From assembly GCF_003034915.1 (NCBI RefSeq), contig NZ_PZJX01000018.1, forward strand, positions 62,001 through 126,000: DNA of 64,000 bases, given 5' to 3'. The position numbers and the translations under genes are program-made. The first letter of the stretch is position 1. Each line of letters starts with the position of its first letter. The notes beneath the pieces are model-generated. The model ran no database searches and was not told the origin of the DNA. It saw nothing but the letters and a program-made list of their open reading frames with translations. Below, piece after piece: positions 52,424-61,941 of this stretch. Origin of the DNA: Mesorhizobium helmanticense (GTDB lineage Bacteria > Pseudomonadota > Alphaproteobacteria > Rhizobiales > Rhizobiaceae).

Positions 52424-53185
52424 TCAGGCTTCCCTAAATTCGGTCCGCGCCAAGCCGTTATCGAGATTGATCGTGGTGCGCAGCCGCATGCGTTCCGGCG
52501 TCGGCGTCATGATCAGCACAGCGTCTATCTCGATCTTCAGGCCCACGGTTTTGTCGCCAAGGGTCACCGTAACCTTTGTTGCGCTTTCCTTGAGACGTGG
52601 CTCGAACGTGGCGAGGATGGAACGGATCTCGCGCGCCAGGGTTTCGCGATCGAAGTCGCGGGACGAACGACCCGAAAACGAAGGCACGCCGTAATTGACC
52701 ACACTTCGGCGAACCTCCGGAAAATCGGCAAGCGACGGCGGGTTGTCGGCGGCCTGTTCGCTTTCGAGATCGGAAAGAAGTGGAATGGCCTCGAAGCGCT
52801 CGGTGTTGAACAGAGCTTCGATGTCGCGACGCACGGCCTCCCTGAGGACACGGGCCGATACGACCACGCCACGGCTTTCGATCTCCGCACGATGCTGGGT
52901 TTGAAAGATCAGGCGATGCAGGCGCTGCTTCTGATCGGACGTGAGCTCGGCGTCGGCGTCGATGACCCGCGGGGTTCCCGCAACAAGGATGTCCAGCCGG
53001 TCTGTGCCAAGCTCGTCGTGCAAGACTTGGCGCAGCCCGTCTATTTCCGAGGTCACGCCCGGCAGGTCGTTGACGAGGCGGTCCCAGAGAGAGGGCTGGA
53101 CCGCTTCGCGTTTCGCCCGCGAACTGCCGGTAACCTGCAGCTTGTCGGCGCCGGACCGCCGGGCCTCACTTGCCGACATAGACAT
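52424..53185 (-). CDS. tssE: TssE (gp25-like) baseplate protein with long N-terminal extension
   Basis: A 253-residue protein. The C-terminal ~130 residues form the gp25/TssE domain (FPEVRRSVVNYGVPSFSG, LAREIRSILATFEPRL, IEIDAVLIMTPTPERMRL). The first ~120 residues include PSLWDRLVND and a segment about beta-hydroxy... no known motif; this makes it longer than the usual 140-180 residues. Two adjacent ATGs (53185 and 53179) are both within the 3' end of hcp, giving a 20-base overlap with that gene. It joins baseplate and sheath. Confidence 0.88.
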   Translation of the reverse strand: MSMSASEARRSGADKLQVTGSSRAKREAVQPSLWDRLVNDLPGVTSEIDGLRQVLHDELGTDRLDILVAGTPRVIDADAELTSDQKQRLHRLIFQTQHRAEIESRGVVVSARVLREAVRRDIEALFNTERFEAIPLLSDLESEQAADNPPSLADFPEVRRSVVNYGVPSFSGRSSRDFDRETLAREIRSILATFEPRLKESATKVTVTLGDKTVGLKIEIDAVLIMTPTPERMRLRTTINLDNGLARTEFREA

Positions 53186-53627
53186 CCATTTCGATTTCGT
53201 CGTCTTTGTCATAGACGAACTTGATCTTCTTGTAGGCGAAGCTGACCTCCTCCTGGATCAGGTCTTCCTCGTCCTCGGCCTGCGACATGTCGTATTCCAT
53301 GATCGAGGCGTCGGTCAGGGTGACGACCAGGTAGTCGCTGGTCTCGCCGTCGATGGTCCGGCGTGCGGAGAACACAACTTCGTCCAGCGCCTTGTTGTCG
53401 AACAGCGCCTTTTTCAAATATGGCGACGACTTGTCATAGTGCTTGGTGAACTTGATCATGCCGAGGGACACACGACCGCGACGCGAGAGCGAATTCGGAT
53501 CGTAAGGCGCGACTATCTTGTAGTCGACACCGTGGACTTCGATTTCATCTTCGTGGCCGTCGCGAACGCTTGGGCCTTTGATATCCGGAACCTTTAAAAA
53601 GCCATCGATCTTCACTGTTGTGGGCAT
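53166..53627 (-). CDS. hcp: Hcp-family tube protein (TssD)
   Basis: A 153-residue protein between tssC and tssE, the usual place for hcp. It begins MPTTVKIDGFLKVPDIKG, contains IEVHGVDYKIVAPYD, GMIKFTKHYDKSSPYLKKAL and ends VSFAYKKIKFVYDKDDEIE, matching the Hcp beta-barrel order. GGAG lies seven bases before ATG 53627. Hcp forms the inner tube of the T6SS and is its secreted hallmark. It is acidic, with no signal peptide. Its end overlaps tssE by 20 bases. Confidence 0.92.
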   Translation of the reverse strand: MPTTVKIDGFLKVPDIKGPSVRDGHEDEIEVHGVDYKIVAPYDPNSLSRRGRVSLGMIKFTKHYDKSSPYLKKALFDNKALDEVVFSARRTIDGETSDYLVVTLTDASIMEYDMSQAEDEEDLIQEEVSFAYKKIKFVYDKDDEIEMDVYVGK

Positions 53628-53675
53628 TGTCTTTCTCCACCGCTTTCAATCAAAACAAGATGATGTTGCTGCAAA

Positions 53676-55181
53676 TCAAGTCTTCACGGACGGTAGTTCC
53701 GACACCAGCCGGAGCGAGGCGTTGATACCCTCCAACTGGTAGTGCGGGCGTAGATAGAAGCGGGCATTGTAATAGCCCGGCCGCCCCTCGACGCTGTCCA
53801 CCTGGACCTCCGCAGCGGCAAGTGGGCGCTTGGCGCGCGCCTTGTCGTCGGCGAAGGCCGGGTTGGCCAGCACGTAGCGGTTGATCCACTCGGTCAGCCA
53901 GATCTGCATGTCCGAGCGCTCCTTGAACGACCCTATCTTGTCGCGCGCGATCGCCTTGAGGTAATGCGCGAAGCGCGAGACCGGGAAAAGATAGGGCAGA
54001 TTGGCGCTCAGCCGTTCGTTCGACTGGGCGTCGGGATCGACCAGCCGCCCGGCGCGCGTCTCGTCGTCCTGCAACGAATGCGCGCCGATGAAAGCCGCGA
54101 GATCGGTGTTTTTGCGGTGCAGGATCGGCATCAGGCCGAGCTTGGCCAGTTCCGCCTCGCGCCGGTCGTCGATGGCGACTTCCGTCGGGCACTTCATCGC
54201 GATCGATCCGTCGTCGGTCGGGAAGCTGTGCACAGGCAGGTTTATCACCGTGCCGCCGTTCTCGACGCCGCGAATCTGCGTACCCCAGCCATAGAGTTTG
54301 TGACTGCGGTTGATGTTGACGCCCATCGGGAACGCGGCGTTCATCCAGACGTATTTGTTGTGATCGGCCTGTACCTCTTCCTCGAAGGTGAAGCCCTTAA
54401 CCGGAACGGTATCCGTGCCATACGGCAGTCGCGCCAGCACCCTTGGCATGGTCAGGCCGATATAGCGCGCGTCCTCGCTCTCGCGCAGCGATTGCCACGA
54501 GGCATAGGCCGGATTGGAGACGATCATCTGCAGGTCCTGCGGGTTCGGCAGTTCCTGCCAGCTGTCCATCCGGAACAGGCGTGGCGAGGCGGCCGCGATG
54601 AACGGCGTATGCGCCGAGGCGCAGATGCCGGACATGTTGCGCAACAGGCCGACGTCGCGCGGATGGTTCGAGAATTCGTAGGCGCCGACCAGGCAGCCGA
54701 TCGGCTCGCCGCCAAGCATCGAATACTCGTCCGTATAGACTTTCTTGAAGATCGGGCTTTGATCCCACATCTGGCCTTCATAGTCTTCAAGCGTGTCGGC
54801 GAGCTGCTCCTTGGAAATGTTCATGACCCGGATCTTCAGCTTCTGATCCGTCTCGGTGTTGTTGATGAGATACCAGAGGCCGCGCCACGTGCCCTCCATC
54901 TCGCGCACTTCCGGCGCGTGCAGGATCTCGTTGACCTGCGTCGTCAGCATCTTGTCGATGCCTGCGATCAGCGACTTGATCGACTTGATCGCATTGGACG
55001 AAATAGTCGTGGTGTCGGAACGGGATTGCGCGGCCAGTGCCAGGTTACGCACGAGTTGCTGCAGCTTCTCGCTGTCGTCCTTCTTGACCTTGAAATCCTT
55101 CTCCAGCAGCCCGCTGAATTCTCCGAGGTCTATTGCTTCCGCCTCAGCGGTGACGGCTGCGGTTTTTTGCTGTTCGGCCAT
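53676..55181 (-). CDS. tssC: TssC T6SS contractile sheath large subunit
   Basis: A 501-residue protein with the family core segments: ILHAPEVREMEGTWRGLWYLI, YSMLGGEPIGCLVGAYEF, FIAAASPRLFRMDSW and RFAHYLKAIARDKIGSF. It polymerises with TssB into the sheath that ClpV disassembles. It starts at ATG 55181, three bases after the tssB stop. It has full usual length and no anomaly. Confidence 0.97.
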   Translation of the reverse strand: MAEQQKTAAVTAEAEAIDLGEFSGLLEKDFKVKKDDSEKLQQLVRNLALAAQSRSDTTTISSNAIKSIKSLIAGIDKMLTTQVNEILHAPEVREMEGTWRGLWYLINNTETDQKLKIRVMNISKEQLADTLEDYEGQMWDQSPIFKKVYTDEYSMLGGEPIGCLVGAYEFSNHPRDVGLLRNMSGICASAHTPFIAAASPRLFRMDSWQELPNPQDLQMIVSNPAYASWQSLRESEDARYIGLTMPRVLARLPYGTDTVPVKGFTFEEEVQADHNKYVWMNAAFPMGVNINRSHKLYGWGTQIRGVENGGTVINLPVHSFPTDDGSIAMKCPTEVAIDDRREAELAKLGLMPILHRKNTDLAAFIGAHSLQDDETRAGRLVDPDAQSNERLSANLPYLFPVSRFAHYLKAIARDKIGSFKERSDMQIWLTEWINRYVLANPAFADDKARAKRPLAAAEVQVDSVEGRPGYYNARFYLRPHYQLEGINASLRLVSELPSVKT

Positions 55182-55184
55182 GAC

Positions 55185-55724
55185 TTACTCCCCAGCCTTG
55201 TCGTCGTCGGATAGTGCCTGGTTGGCGATCTTGCCGAGAAGCGGCTCGTTGTTCAGAAGTTGCGCGATGCGCTTTTCGGCGTCGACACGGCCATCCATGA
55301 AGCCGAGCAGTTCCTCGAGCTGACGACGCATTTTGAGGATCTCGGCCAGTTGCGGAACCTGCTCAGCGATCTTGTCGGGGGCGAAATCGCCCATCTTGGT
55401 GAAGGTGAGGTCAAGCGCCAGTTCCTCGTCGCGCTCCTGGCCTTCGGCCTGCGGGAGCGTGTTCTTCACCCGCGCCTTCACCCGCGGCCCAAGCGCTTCC
55501 ATGAACTTGGGGAAGCGGTTCGCGTCGGTCTCGACGAAAGCGCGGTCGAGTACCGATTTCGACGCTTCCTTGGTTTGCGAGGCACCGGAAAGATCGGCCA
55601 TCACCCCCATGACGAACGGCAATTCGATTGTCGTCGGGCTGCCGTAGGTTTCAACGTCGTAGGCGATCTGCACCCGCGGCGCGCGATTTCGTTCGATGAC
55701 CTTCGCTTTGCTTTCGGCTGGCAT
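55185..55724 (-). CDS. tssB: TssB T6SS contractile sheath small subunit
   Basis: A 179-residue protein with the TssB pattern: NRAPRVQIAYDVETYGSP, ELPFVMGVMADLSG, FVETDANRFPKFMEALGPRV and LTFTKMGDFAPDKIAEQVP. It forms the sheath with TssC. It lies six bases after tssA and three before tssC. Length is normal (about 165-180). Confidence 0.97.
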   Translation of the reverse strand: MPAESKAKVIERNRAPRVQIAYDVETYGSPTTIELPFVMGVMADLSGASQTKEASKSVLDRAFVETDANRFPKFMEALGPRVKARVKNTLPQAEGQERDEELALDLTFTKMGDFAPDKIAEQVPQLAEILKMRRQLEELLGFMDGRVDAEKRIAQLLNNEPLLGKIANQALSDDDKAGE

Positions 55725-55730
55725 GTGTTG

Positions 55731-56912
55731 CTACCTTTCATCCTTCTGAGCGGCCTTCTTGGCATCGGGAACGCCGGCCAGGAGCCGGAATTCCTTCAGC
55801 CCCGAAGGGGCGAGATCTTCCATCAGTTCAACAAAATCCATGTGAACCATCCGGCGTACGCGCCGTGCCAGATGCGGGATCGGGCTCGACGGTTCGGTGC
55901 GGTCGTAGAAGGCGACAACAAGGTCAAGGCATTTGACGACGTCGTCGCGGGACGAGATCCGGTCGGGCAGGCCGCTGCTGCCGGACTCCGCGTAGCTTGC
56001 CATACTTGCCATCGTATCGGCTCCATGACCGTTTCGAGCAGGCGTTGCCGGTTCCGCGGGCGAGGGAGGAGGCTTCGCCGCGCCGTTCGTTGCAGCATCG
56101 GGGGCCGAATTCCGCTCGAGCGTCGTCAGCAGACGCTGCAGAAACCGCTTTAATTCCGCGGCAATGGCGCCGCCGCTGCCCTCAAGGTGAGCGTTGAGCG
56201 CCGTCTCGACCGCATCGAGGGCGGCGATCGCTGCCCGGGCGTCGGCGAGGAGCGACACCATCTCCGCATTGGCCTGGTCCGCCTGTGCCGCGCATCCGGC
56301 GCGTACCCGGTTCAGAAGCTGGCTGTGGGCGCTGGCCAGCGCCGCCTTTTCAGCCGCGTTCAGTCCCGAAGCGGCTTCCTGGAGCATGACACGCTCGTCG
56401 AGCGCGCCTTTTTCCAGATCGCGTCCGGTGATCGGTCCGATCGCGCGCGGCGCGAAGAACGTCCTTAGCCGCAGGTCCGCCAGCAGTCCGTCCTGGCCAT
56501 TCTGGAGGTCTGCGAGGGCGTTGAGACGGCGCAAGGCCGCATCGCGTGGCGCAGCGTTCGGCCGCAACGCCGGATGCATGGTTTCCCAATATTGGTCGAA
56601 GCTCTTCGCAATCAGGGTCAGGCCCTGCGCGAATCCAGCCAGGCCCTGTTCATTGGCCAGCGCGCGCGCGACAAGGACAAGCAAGCGCAGGTCCCGGCCA
56701 TGCGCGCGCAGTTCCTCGACCTTGCCGAGAACGGCGGGCCAGTCGACCGGTATGGTGCTTTGCGAGGCGGGCTTGTTGTTGCCGTCATGGACGACCTTGA
56801 CCTGGGGCTCGGTGAGCCGCTCCAGCTCGTGGAAAGCGGGATCGTTGCGCAAATCCTTCCCGGACGGATTTTCACCGTCGAGAGGAGCAAGCCAGAGTGC
56901 GAGATCAATCAC
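55731..56912 (-). CDS. tssA: TssA T6SS tail assembly protein (ImpA family)
   Basis: A 393-residue protein with the ImpA N-terminal domain (WLAPLDGENPSGKDLRNDPAF, then WPAVLGKVEELRAHGRDLRLL and LTLIAKSFDQYWETMHP). A variable Ala-rich middle and a short C-terminal helical region (VRRMVHMDFVELMEDLAP) follow. It starts at GTG 56912 with GGGGG five bases upstream. It caps the growing sheath and primes assembly. It is first gene of the main minus-strand T6SS operon and divergent from clpV. Confidence 0.93.
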   Translation of the reverse strand: MIDLALWLAPLDGENPSGKDLRNDPAFHELERLTEPQVKVVHDGNNKPASQSTIPVDWPAVLGKVEELRAHGRDLRLLVLVARALANEQGLAGFAQGLTLIAKSFDQYWETMHPALRPNAAPRDAALRRLNALADLQNGQDGLLADLRLRTFFAPRAIGPITGRDLEKGALDERVMLQEAASGLNAAEKAALASAHSQLLNRVRAGCAAQADQANAEMVSLLADARAAIAALDAVETALNAHLEGSGGAIAAELKRFLQRLLTTLERNSAPDAATNGAAKPPPSPAEPATPARNGHGADTMASMASYAESGSSGLPDRISSRDDVVKCLDLVVAFYDRTEPSSPIPHLARRVRRMVHMDFVELMEDLAPSGLKEFRLLAGVPDAKKAAQKDER

Positions 56913-57244
56913 ACAAACCCCCAGCGGGCAGCCCTGAAACCACGCGTGACGCTACGGTATCACACTGCGTCACTTTACCACAATTTAGTTGCTGCTTAAA
57001 AGTTAACAGAAGTCCGCAACCCAATCTTGAGCGCTGGGATCAGTGGCGTGATCGACGAGGCCTGTATGTGAAATTCATCGCATAGACGCCGGCAATTCCG
57101 TGGTTGTCTGCGACCCGAATGTGGGACTTATCCGCGAAACGGAAGCCGGCCGGGCCGGCGGCCGAGCGCTTATCCATCATGCGCTTTGTCAAGTCGCCAC
57201 TAATGTGGCAGGTTGTTGGCTGGCAGATTTCAGGAGCAGGTTCA
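56913..57244. promoter_or_regulatory. 332-base divergent promoter region tssA / clpV with GTGACGC inverted repeat
   Basis: No gene is seen. It carries an inverted repeat GTGACGC (56946-56952) and GCGTCAC (56967-56973), 21 bases centre to centre, 34 bases upstream of the tssA start, with an AT-rich stretch beyond it (56975-57010). This suits an operator controlling the main sheath operon. A GG-N10-GC sequence (GGCAGGTTGTTGGC) at 57207-57220 lies too close to the clpV ribosome-binding site to be a comfortable sigma-54 promoter. Confidence 0.5.
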
Positions 57245-60013
57245 ATGGAACAGCGCCGGTCATCGCAGAGTTTCAAGCGCAAGGAACTGGTCGGCAAGCT
57301 CAATCCTGTCTGTTTGCGGGCCTTCAAGGCTGCGGCCGACGCCGCCAAACTGCGCGGCAATCCCTATGTCGAACTCGTCCACTTCATCGAGCAACTGGTG
57401 CTTTCCGATCGCTCGGATGTGCAAATGATACTTGCCGATGCGGGAGTTGATGCAAGCCGGCTTACCGCCGACATGACCCGCGCCGTCGATAAGCTGCCCT
57501 ACGGCGCGACTTCGATCGAGGAATTCTCCGACCATATCTTTCATGCCATCCAGGAAGGCTGGAACCTGGCGGGGCTGGAGTTCAACGTAGAGGAGGTTCG
57601 CAGCGCCCATATTCTCCTCGCTTGCTTGAAGACGCCGGTGCTGGAAGGCTTGCTGTCGAAGATCAGCGGCGAATTCGACAAGATCGATGCCGACGGTGTC
57701 GTCTCGCGCTTCGCCGATGTGGTGGAGGGCTCGCTCGAAGCCGGCGCCGCCCCGGCCGCTCCTGCCACTGAAACGCCGATGAAACGGGGCCCGGGCGGCG
57801 ACTCGGCGCTGGCGAAATACGCCACCGACCTGACCCAGCGCGCCCGCGACGGCAAGATCGACCCGGTCGTCGGCCGTGATCCGGAGATCAGGCAGATTGT
57901 CGATATCCTGATGCGACGCCGGCAAAACAACCCGATCCTGACCGGTGAGGCCGGCGTCGGCAAAACCGCGGTCGTGGAGGGCTTTGCGTTGCGCATCGCC
58001 GAGGGCGACGTGCCGCCCACCCTGCAAGGGGTGAGCGTGCGCATGCTCGACGTCGGATTGATGCAGGCGGGTGCAAGCGTAAAGGGCGAGTTCGAAAAGC
58101 GGCTGAAGGCGGTCATCGATGAGGTTCAATCCTCCGAGACTCCGGTCATCCTGTTCATCGACGAAGCCCATACCTTGATCGGCGCCGGTGGTGCTGCCGG
58201 AACCGGCGATGCGGCCAACCTGCTGAAACCCGCGCTGGCGCGCGGCGAACTTCGCACCATCGCGGCAACAACCTGGGCTGAATACAAGCAGCACATCGAG
58301 AAAGACCCGGCGCTGACGCGCCGCTTCCAGGTGGTCAAGATCGACGAGCCGTCGGAGGCGGTCGCCGTTCTGATGCTGCGCGGTGTGGCTGGCGTCCTGG
58401 AGCAGCACCACAAGGTGCAGATACTCGATGAGGCGATCGAGGCGGCGGTCGGCCTGTCGCATCGCTACATCCCGGCGCGGCAATTGCCGGACAAGGCGGT
58501 GAGTCTTCTCGACACCGCCTGCGCCCGTGTCGCCATTTCGCAACATGCCACCCCTGCCGAGGTCGAGGATATCCTGCGCCGCCGGCAGGCGCTGGAGGTC
58601 GAGCGCGGCATTATCGGCCGCGAGGCCGCGATCGGCATCGAGGTGACCGACCGGCAGGCCCGGGTCGAAGCGGGACTTGCCGAAACCGAAGGTACCCTTG
58701 CCGCCGCGCAAGCACGTTGGGAGCGGGAAAAGGCGCTGGTTGCCGAGATACTCGAACTGCGCGCCAGGCTGCGCGGCGAGGGAGTGCCGCTCGATGAAGT
58801 GGCGACAGAGGAGGCGGCCACCGGAACGGCAGGCCCGGATGCAACCGAGACCGAAGTCTCTGAGACCGAAACGCCCGGGACCGTGGCGGCGGCAACAGCG
58901 ACCACCGATCCTCCTCCGACCGATCCGGCCGCTGATCTTGCACGGCTGCGCGAACTTATGGCCGAACTGGCCGAGGCGCAGGGCGAGACGCCCCTGATCC
59001 TGCCGTCGGTCGACCGAAATGCGGTGGCGGCCGTGGTTCAGGACTGGACTGGCATCCCCACTGGCAGGATGCTGTCGAGCCAGACCGAAAAGGCGCTGCG
59101 GCTGGCCACCACTCTGTCCGAACGCGTGGTCGGTCAGGATCATGCCATGGAGATGATCGCCAGGCGCGTCCAGACCAGCCGCGCCGGGCTCGGTGCTCCG
59201 GAAAAGCCGGTAGGCGTGTTCCTGCTCTGCGGTCCCTCCGGCGTGGGTAAGACCGAAACCGCGCTGGCCTTGGCCGAAACGCTCTATGGCGGCGAACAGA
59301 ACCTCATCTCGATCAACATGTCCGAGTTCCAGGAGGCGCATACGGTCTCCACCCTGAAGGGCGCGCCACCCGGCTATGTCGGCTACGGCAAGGGCGGCAT
59401 CCTGACCGAGGCTGTGCGGCGCAAACCCTATTCGGTGATCTTGCTTGACGAGGTCGAGAAGGCGCATCCGGACGTGCATGAAATCTTCTTCCAGGTTTTT
59501 GACAAGGGGATGATGGACGACAGCGAAGGCCGCCGGATCGATTTCAAGAACACGCTGATCCTGCTCACTTCAAATGTCGGTTCCGAGGTCATCATGGACC
59601 GGACCAGGGACGGCACGGTGCGGGCAGGGCTCGACGATCTGGACACAGCATTGCGCCCTCCATTGTTGAAGGTGTTCCCGGCGGCCTTCCTTGGCCGGGT
59701 GGTAACCATCCCCTACTACCCGCTCTCGGATTCCATGATCGAAGCGATCACCCGCCATCAGTTTGCCAAGATCGCTCGCCGGCTGCGGGCAACCAACGAT
59801 GCCGAACTGGTGATCGGTGACGGTGTCATGGATCTCGTCAAGGCCCGCTGCACCGAGATCGAATCCGGCGGGCGAATGATTGACGCCATTTTGACAAACA
59901 CGCTTCTGCCGGAATTGAGCCGGGGGGTGCTGAACCGGTCGCTCGAGGGCGAAAAGATGACGAAGGTGACGGTTGGAGCCTCCGAAGGAGGTTTCACCTA
60001 TTCTTTCGAATAG
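57245..60013 (+). CDS. clpV: TssH (ClpV) AAA+ ATPase of T6SS sheath recycling
   Basis: A 922-residue Clp/Hsp100 protein from ATG 57245 with AGGAG eight bases upstream. An N-domain with [16 protein letters not shown] is followed by the first AAA+ domain (Walker A GEAGVGKT near residue 233, Walker [11 protein letters not shown]), a coiled-coil middle domain, and the second AAA+ domain (GPSGVGKTE near 662, [14 protein letters not shown]). An unusual acidic Thr/Ala/Pro-rich stretch sits in the middle region (about residues 517-563). It disassembles contracted TssBC. It is transcribed alone, divergent from the tssA operon. Confidence 0.97.
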   Translation: MEQRRSSQSFKRKELVGKLNPVCLRAFKAAADAAKLRGNPYVELVHFIEQLVLSDRSDVQMILADAGVDASRLTADMTRAVDKLPYGATSIEEFSDHIFHAIQEGWNLAGLEFNVEEVRSAHILLACLKTPVLEGLLSKISGEFDKIDADGVVSRFADVVEGSLEAGAAPAAPATETPMKRGPGGDSALAKYATDLTQRARDGKIDPVVGRDPEIRQIVDILMRRRQNNPILTGEAGVGKTAVVEGFALRIAEGDVPPTLQGVSVRMLDVGLMQAGASVKGEFEKRLKAVIDEVQSSETPVILFIDEAHTLIGAGGAAGTGDAANLLKPALARGELRTIAATTWAEYKQHIEKDPALTRRFQVVKIDEPSEAVAVLMLRGVAGVLEQHHKVQILDEAIEAAVGLSHRYIPARQLPDKAVSLLDTACARVAISQHATPAEVEDILRRRQALEVERGIIGREAAIGIEVTDRQARVEAGLAETEGTLAAAQARWEREKALVAEILELRARLRGEGVPLDEVATEEAATGTAGPDATETEVSETETPGTVAAATATTDPPPTDPAADLARLRELMAELAEAQGETPLILPSVDRNAVAAVVQDWTGIPTGRMLSSQTEKALRLATTLSERVVGQDHAMEMIARRVQTSRAGLGAPEKPVGVFLLCGPSGVGKTETALALAETLYGGEQNLISINMSEFQEAHTVSTLKGAPPGYVGYGKGGILTEAVRRKPYSVILLDEVEKAHPDVHEIFFQVFDKGMMDDSEGRRIDFKNTLILLTSNVGSEVIMDRTRDGTVRAGLDDLDTALRPPLLKVFPAAFLGRVVTIPYYPLSDSMIEAITRHQFAKIARRLRATNDAELVIGDGVMDLVKARCTEIESGGRMIDAILTNTLLPELSRGVLNRSLEGEKMTKVTVGASEGGFTYSFE

Positions 60014-60076
60014 CTCAGGACCAATTCTGACGAAGGCTGGTCAATTCCAGATGGAAGCGTGCATGGAGCAGCGCAT

Positions 60077-60535
60077 TCAAGCCTGCTTCGACTTGTCGCG
60101 ACGTTCGACGACGTAGATATGGTCGGCCGCCAGGACGACGTCGCCATGCTGGTTGATCACCTCGCAGCGCTCGATTACCCGCCCTGACCCTGGCCGCTTG
60201 GGATCGTCTTCCTTGGCGGCAATGGTGGTGCGCGTGCGGATCGTGTCGCCGATGAACACCGGCTTGATGAAGCGCAGCCGGTCGTAGCCATAGGAAAAGG
60301 CGACCGGGTTGACGACGCTAGCCGTCAGCCCGACGCCGACCGAGAACACCAGCGTGCCGTGGGCGATGCGCTGGCCGAACGGCGTCGTCTTCATGAACTC
60401 GGCGTCCATGTGGTGCGGGAAGAAATCGCCGGTATGGCCGGCATGGACGACGAAGTCGGTCTCGGTGATGGTGCGGCCGCTGGTCAGGCGCGACGAACCG
60501 ATCTCATAGTCCTCGAAATACTGGATCTGTTCCAT
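60077..60535 (-). CDS. MaoC-like hydratase/dehydratase (hot-dog fold)
   Basis: A 152-residue protein starting [15 protein letters not shown] at ATG 60535 (TGATG overlap with the upstream gene). It has MaoC features: the hydratase-2-like motif [35 protein letters not shown] and [20 protein letters not shown]. The family hydrates or dehydrates acyl-CoA and related substrates, and some members sit in sugar-acid pathways. It is last gene of the right-hand catabolic operon. The substrate is unknown. Confidence 0.88.
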   Translation of the reverse strand: MEQIQYFEDYEIGSSRLTSGRTITETDFVVHAGHTGDFFPHHMDAEFMKTTPFGQRIAHGTLVFSVGVGLTASVVNPVAFSYGYDRLRFIKPVFIGDTIRTRTTIAAKEDDPKRPGSGRVIERCEVINQHGDVVLAADHIYVVERRDKSKQA

Positions 60536-61611
60536 CAGGGCCTCTCCGCGATCGGCGTCGCCGGCGCCGCACTCGACTGATAGGCCGCCTCGACCAGCGC
60601 CATCGTGCTCCAGGCATCCTCGACCGGGCTGATCAGCGTTGCGTCTTCTCCAGCCGCAAAACGCTGGACATTGGCCATACGACCGACGAAGGCATCGGGG
60701 AACCACTCGCCGGCCAATGGCACGGCGACCCAGTCCGTCCCGCTTTTCGGATAGATCTCCAGCACATCCGGCTCGCCGCGCGGATAGTCGAGATTGAGGC
60801 CGAGCTTGAGATAGGCAGCGCCTTCCGTGCCGCAGATGCGGAACTCGCAGGCCTGGTGCTGGCGGCCGAACTTGTGGTCGTGATTGATCGAGAGCGCGCA
60901 ACGCACGGTGTCGCCATAGTCGAGAATGGCGCTGGTGCGCGTCTGCGCCACGGCATGGTTGGGATGGCCAAGCGTCTTGGCGTGCACACCTCTGGGATCG
61001 CCAAGCAATTGCCGGATCAGGTCGAGATAATGGATCGAATGCATGGCGATCTCGACGCGCGGCGCCTTGAGCAGGAACTCCCAGAGCTCCCATGGTGTCG
61101 CCAGCGCCAGCCAGGCGTCGAAGTCGACGATCTCGCCGAGCCAGCCCTTGGCGATGGCATCCTTGAGCGCCAGCATCATCGGCGCGAAGCGCAACTGGAA
61201 GTTCACGGCCGCCTTGAGGTTCTTGCCGCGGCAGATTTCGAGGATTTCTGTTGCCTCGCCGAGGTAGTTGCCCATCGGCTTCTGGATCAATGCGACCGCA
61301 CCATCGGGTAGAGCCTTGAGTATCTCGGCGTGCCGCCCGGGCGGCGTGGCGAGGTCGAAGATCGCATCCTCGACGGCGGCCGCTTCCTCAATCGAGCGGA
61401 ACACAGTCACGTCCCATTTCTCGGCCAGGGTCCGCGCCTTGGCCTGGTCCGGATCGTAGAGGCCGGCGACCGGGAAGCCGGCTTTCCTATAGGCCGGGAA
61501 ATGCGCGTCGCCGACGATCGATCCCGCGCCGAAGGTGACGATCGGACGGGGCGCCGAGGGTTTGGGCCAGGCCTGGACGAGCGAGGCAGGGTCGAAACCG
61601 CCTTCAGTCAT
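60535..61611 (-). CDS. Gfo/Idh/MocA-family NAD(P)-dependent oxidoreductase
   Basis: A 358-residue protein starting [11 protein letters not shown] at ATG 61611. The Rossmann region ([21 protein letters not shown], then [14 protein letters not shown] with the conserved Lys-Pro) and the C-terminal substrate domain ([21 protein letters not shown], with the His-Tyr pair) mark the sugar/inositol dehydrogenase family. It oxidises a sugar or cyclitol hydroxyl. It overlaps the mutarotase gene by eight bases and the MaoC gene by one. The longer frame to 61758 is antisense of the mutarotase gene. Confidence 0.9.
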   Translation of the reverse strand: MTEGGFDPASLVQAWPKPSAPRPIVTFGAGSIVGDAHFPAYRKAGFPVAGLYDPDQAKARTLAEKWDVTVFRSIEEAAAVEDAIFDLATPPGRHAEILKALPDGAVALIQKPMGNYLGEATEILEICRGKNLKAAVNFQLRFAPMMLALKDAIAKGWLGEIVDFDAWLALATPWELWEFLLKAPRVEIAMHSIHYLDLIRQLLGDPRGVHAKTLGHPNHAVAQTRTSAILDYGDTVRCALSINHDHKFGRQHQACEFRICGTEGAAYLKLGLNLDYPRGEPDVLEIYPKSGTDWVAVPLAGEWFPDAFVGRMANVQRFAAGEDATLISPVEDAWSTMALVEAAYQSSAAPATPIAERP

Positions 61612-61933
61612 GATGGAAGACCTCGTCCATGTCAGCCCACCATTCGCCTTCCTTGCGGGTCGCGAGTGGCTCCTGGCATGGCATACAGACCGCCCACCAC
61701 TCCTGGGTTTTCGGGTCGGCCGCCATTTTGGCCATGTCGGCCGCATAGTCGATGCCATGGTATTCGAAATAGCTGAACAGCAGGTTTTCCGGCCGCTTCA
61801 GGTAGATCGAGTAGTTCTTGATGTTGCAGGCCGAAATCATCGTCAGCACATCCGGCCAGACGGCGGCGTGAAGGCGGACATACTCCTCGACCTTTTCAGG
61901 CTTCAGCCCCAGCACCATCCCCATCCGCTGCAT
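61604..61933 (-). CDS. L-rhamnose mutarotase family protein
   Basis: A 109-residue protein beginning MQRMGMVLGLKPEKVEEYVR, with LHAAVWPDVLTMISACNIKNY, YFEYHG and QEWWAVCMPCQEPL, the RhaM/DUF718 fold pattern with conserved His (LHAAVW) and Trp residues. It interconverts anomers of rhamnose or a similar sugar such as L-fucose. In this operon with a mandelate-racemase-like dehydratase and a sugar dehydrogenase it probably serves a 6-deoxyhexose route. Length is normal for the family. Confidence 0.92.
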   Translation of the reverse strand: MQRMGMVLGLKPEKVEEYVRLHAAVWPDVLTMISACNIKNYSIYLKRPENLLFSYFEYHGIDYAADMAKMAADPKTQEWWAVCMPCQEPLATRKEGEWWADMDEVFHHD

Positions 61934-61941
61934 GCCCGTCC

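Noticed and set aside
57207..57220. GG-N10-GC sigma-54-like sequence before clpV
   Set aside because: The predicted transcription start would fall on the clpV ribosome-binding site, leaving almost no leader; consensus match is imperfect.
57260..59479. 739-codon open frame on the minus strand opposite clpV
   Set aside because: It is the antisense of an unmistakable ClpV with all AAA+ motifs; long antisense frames are common at this GC content, and the product has no recognisable family.
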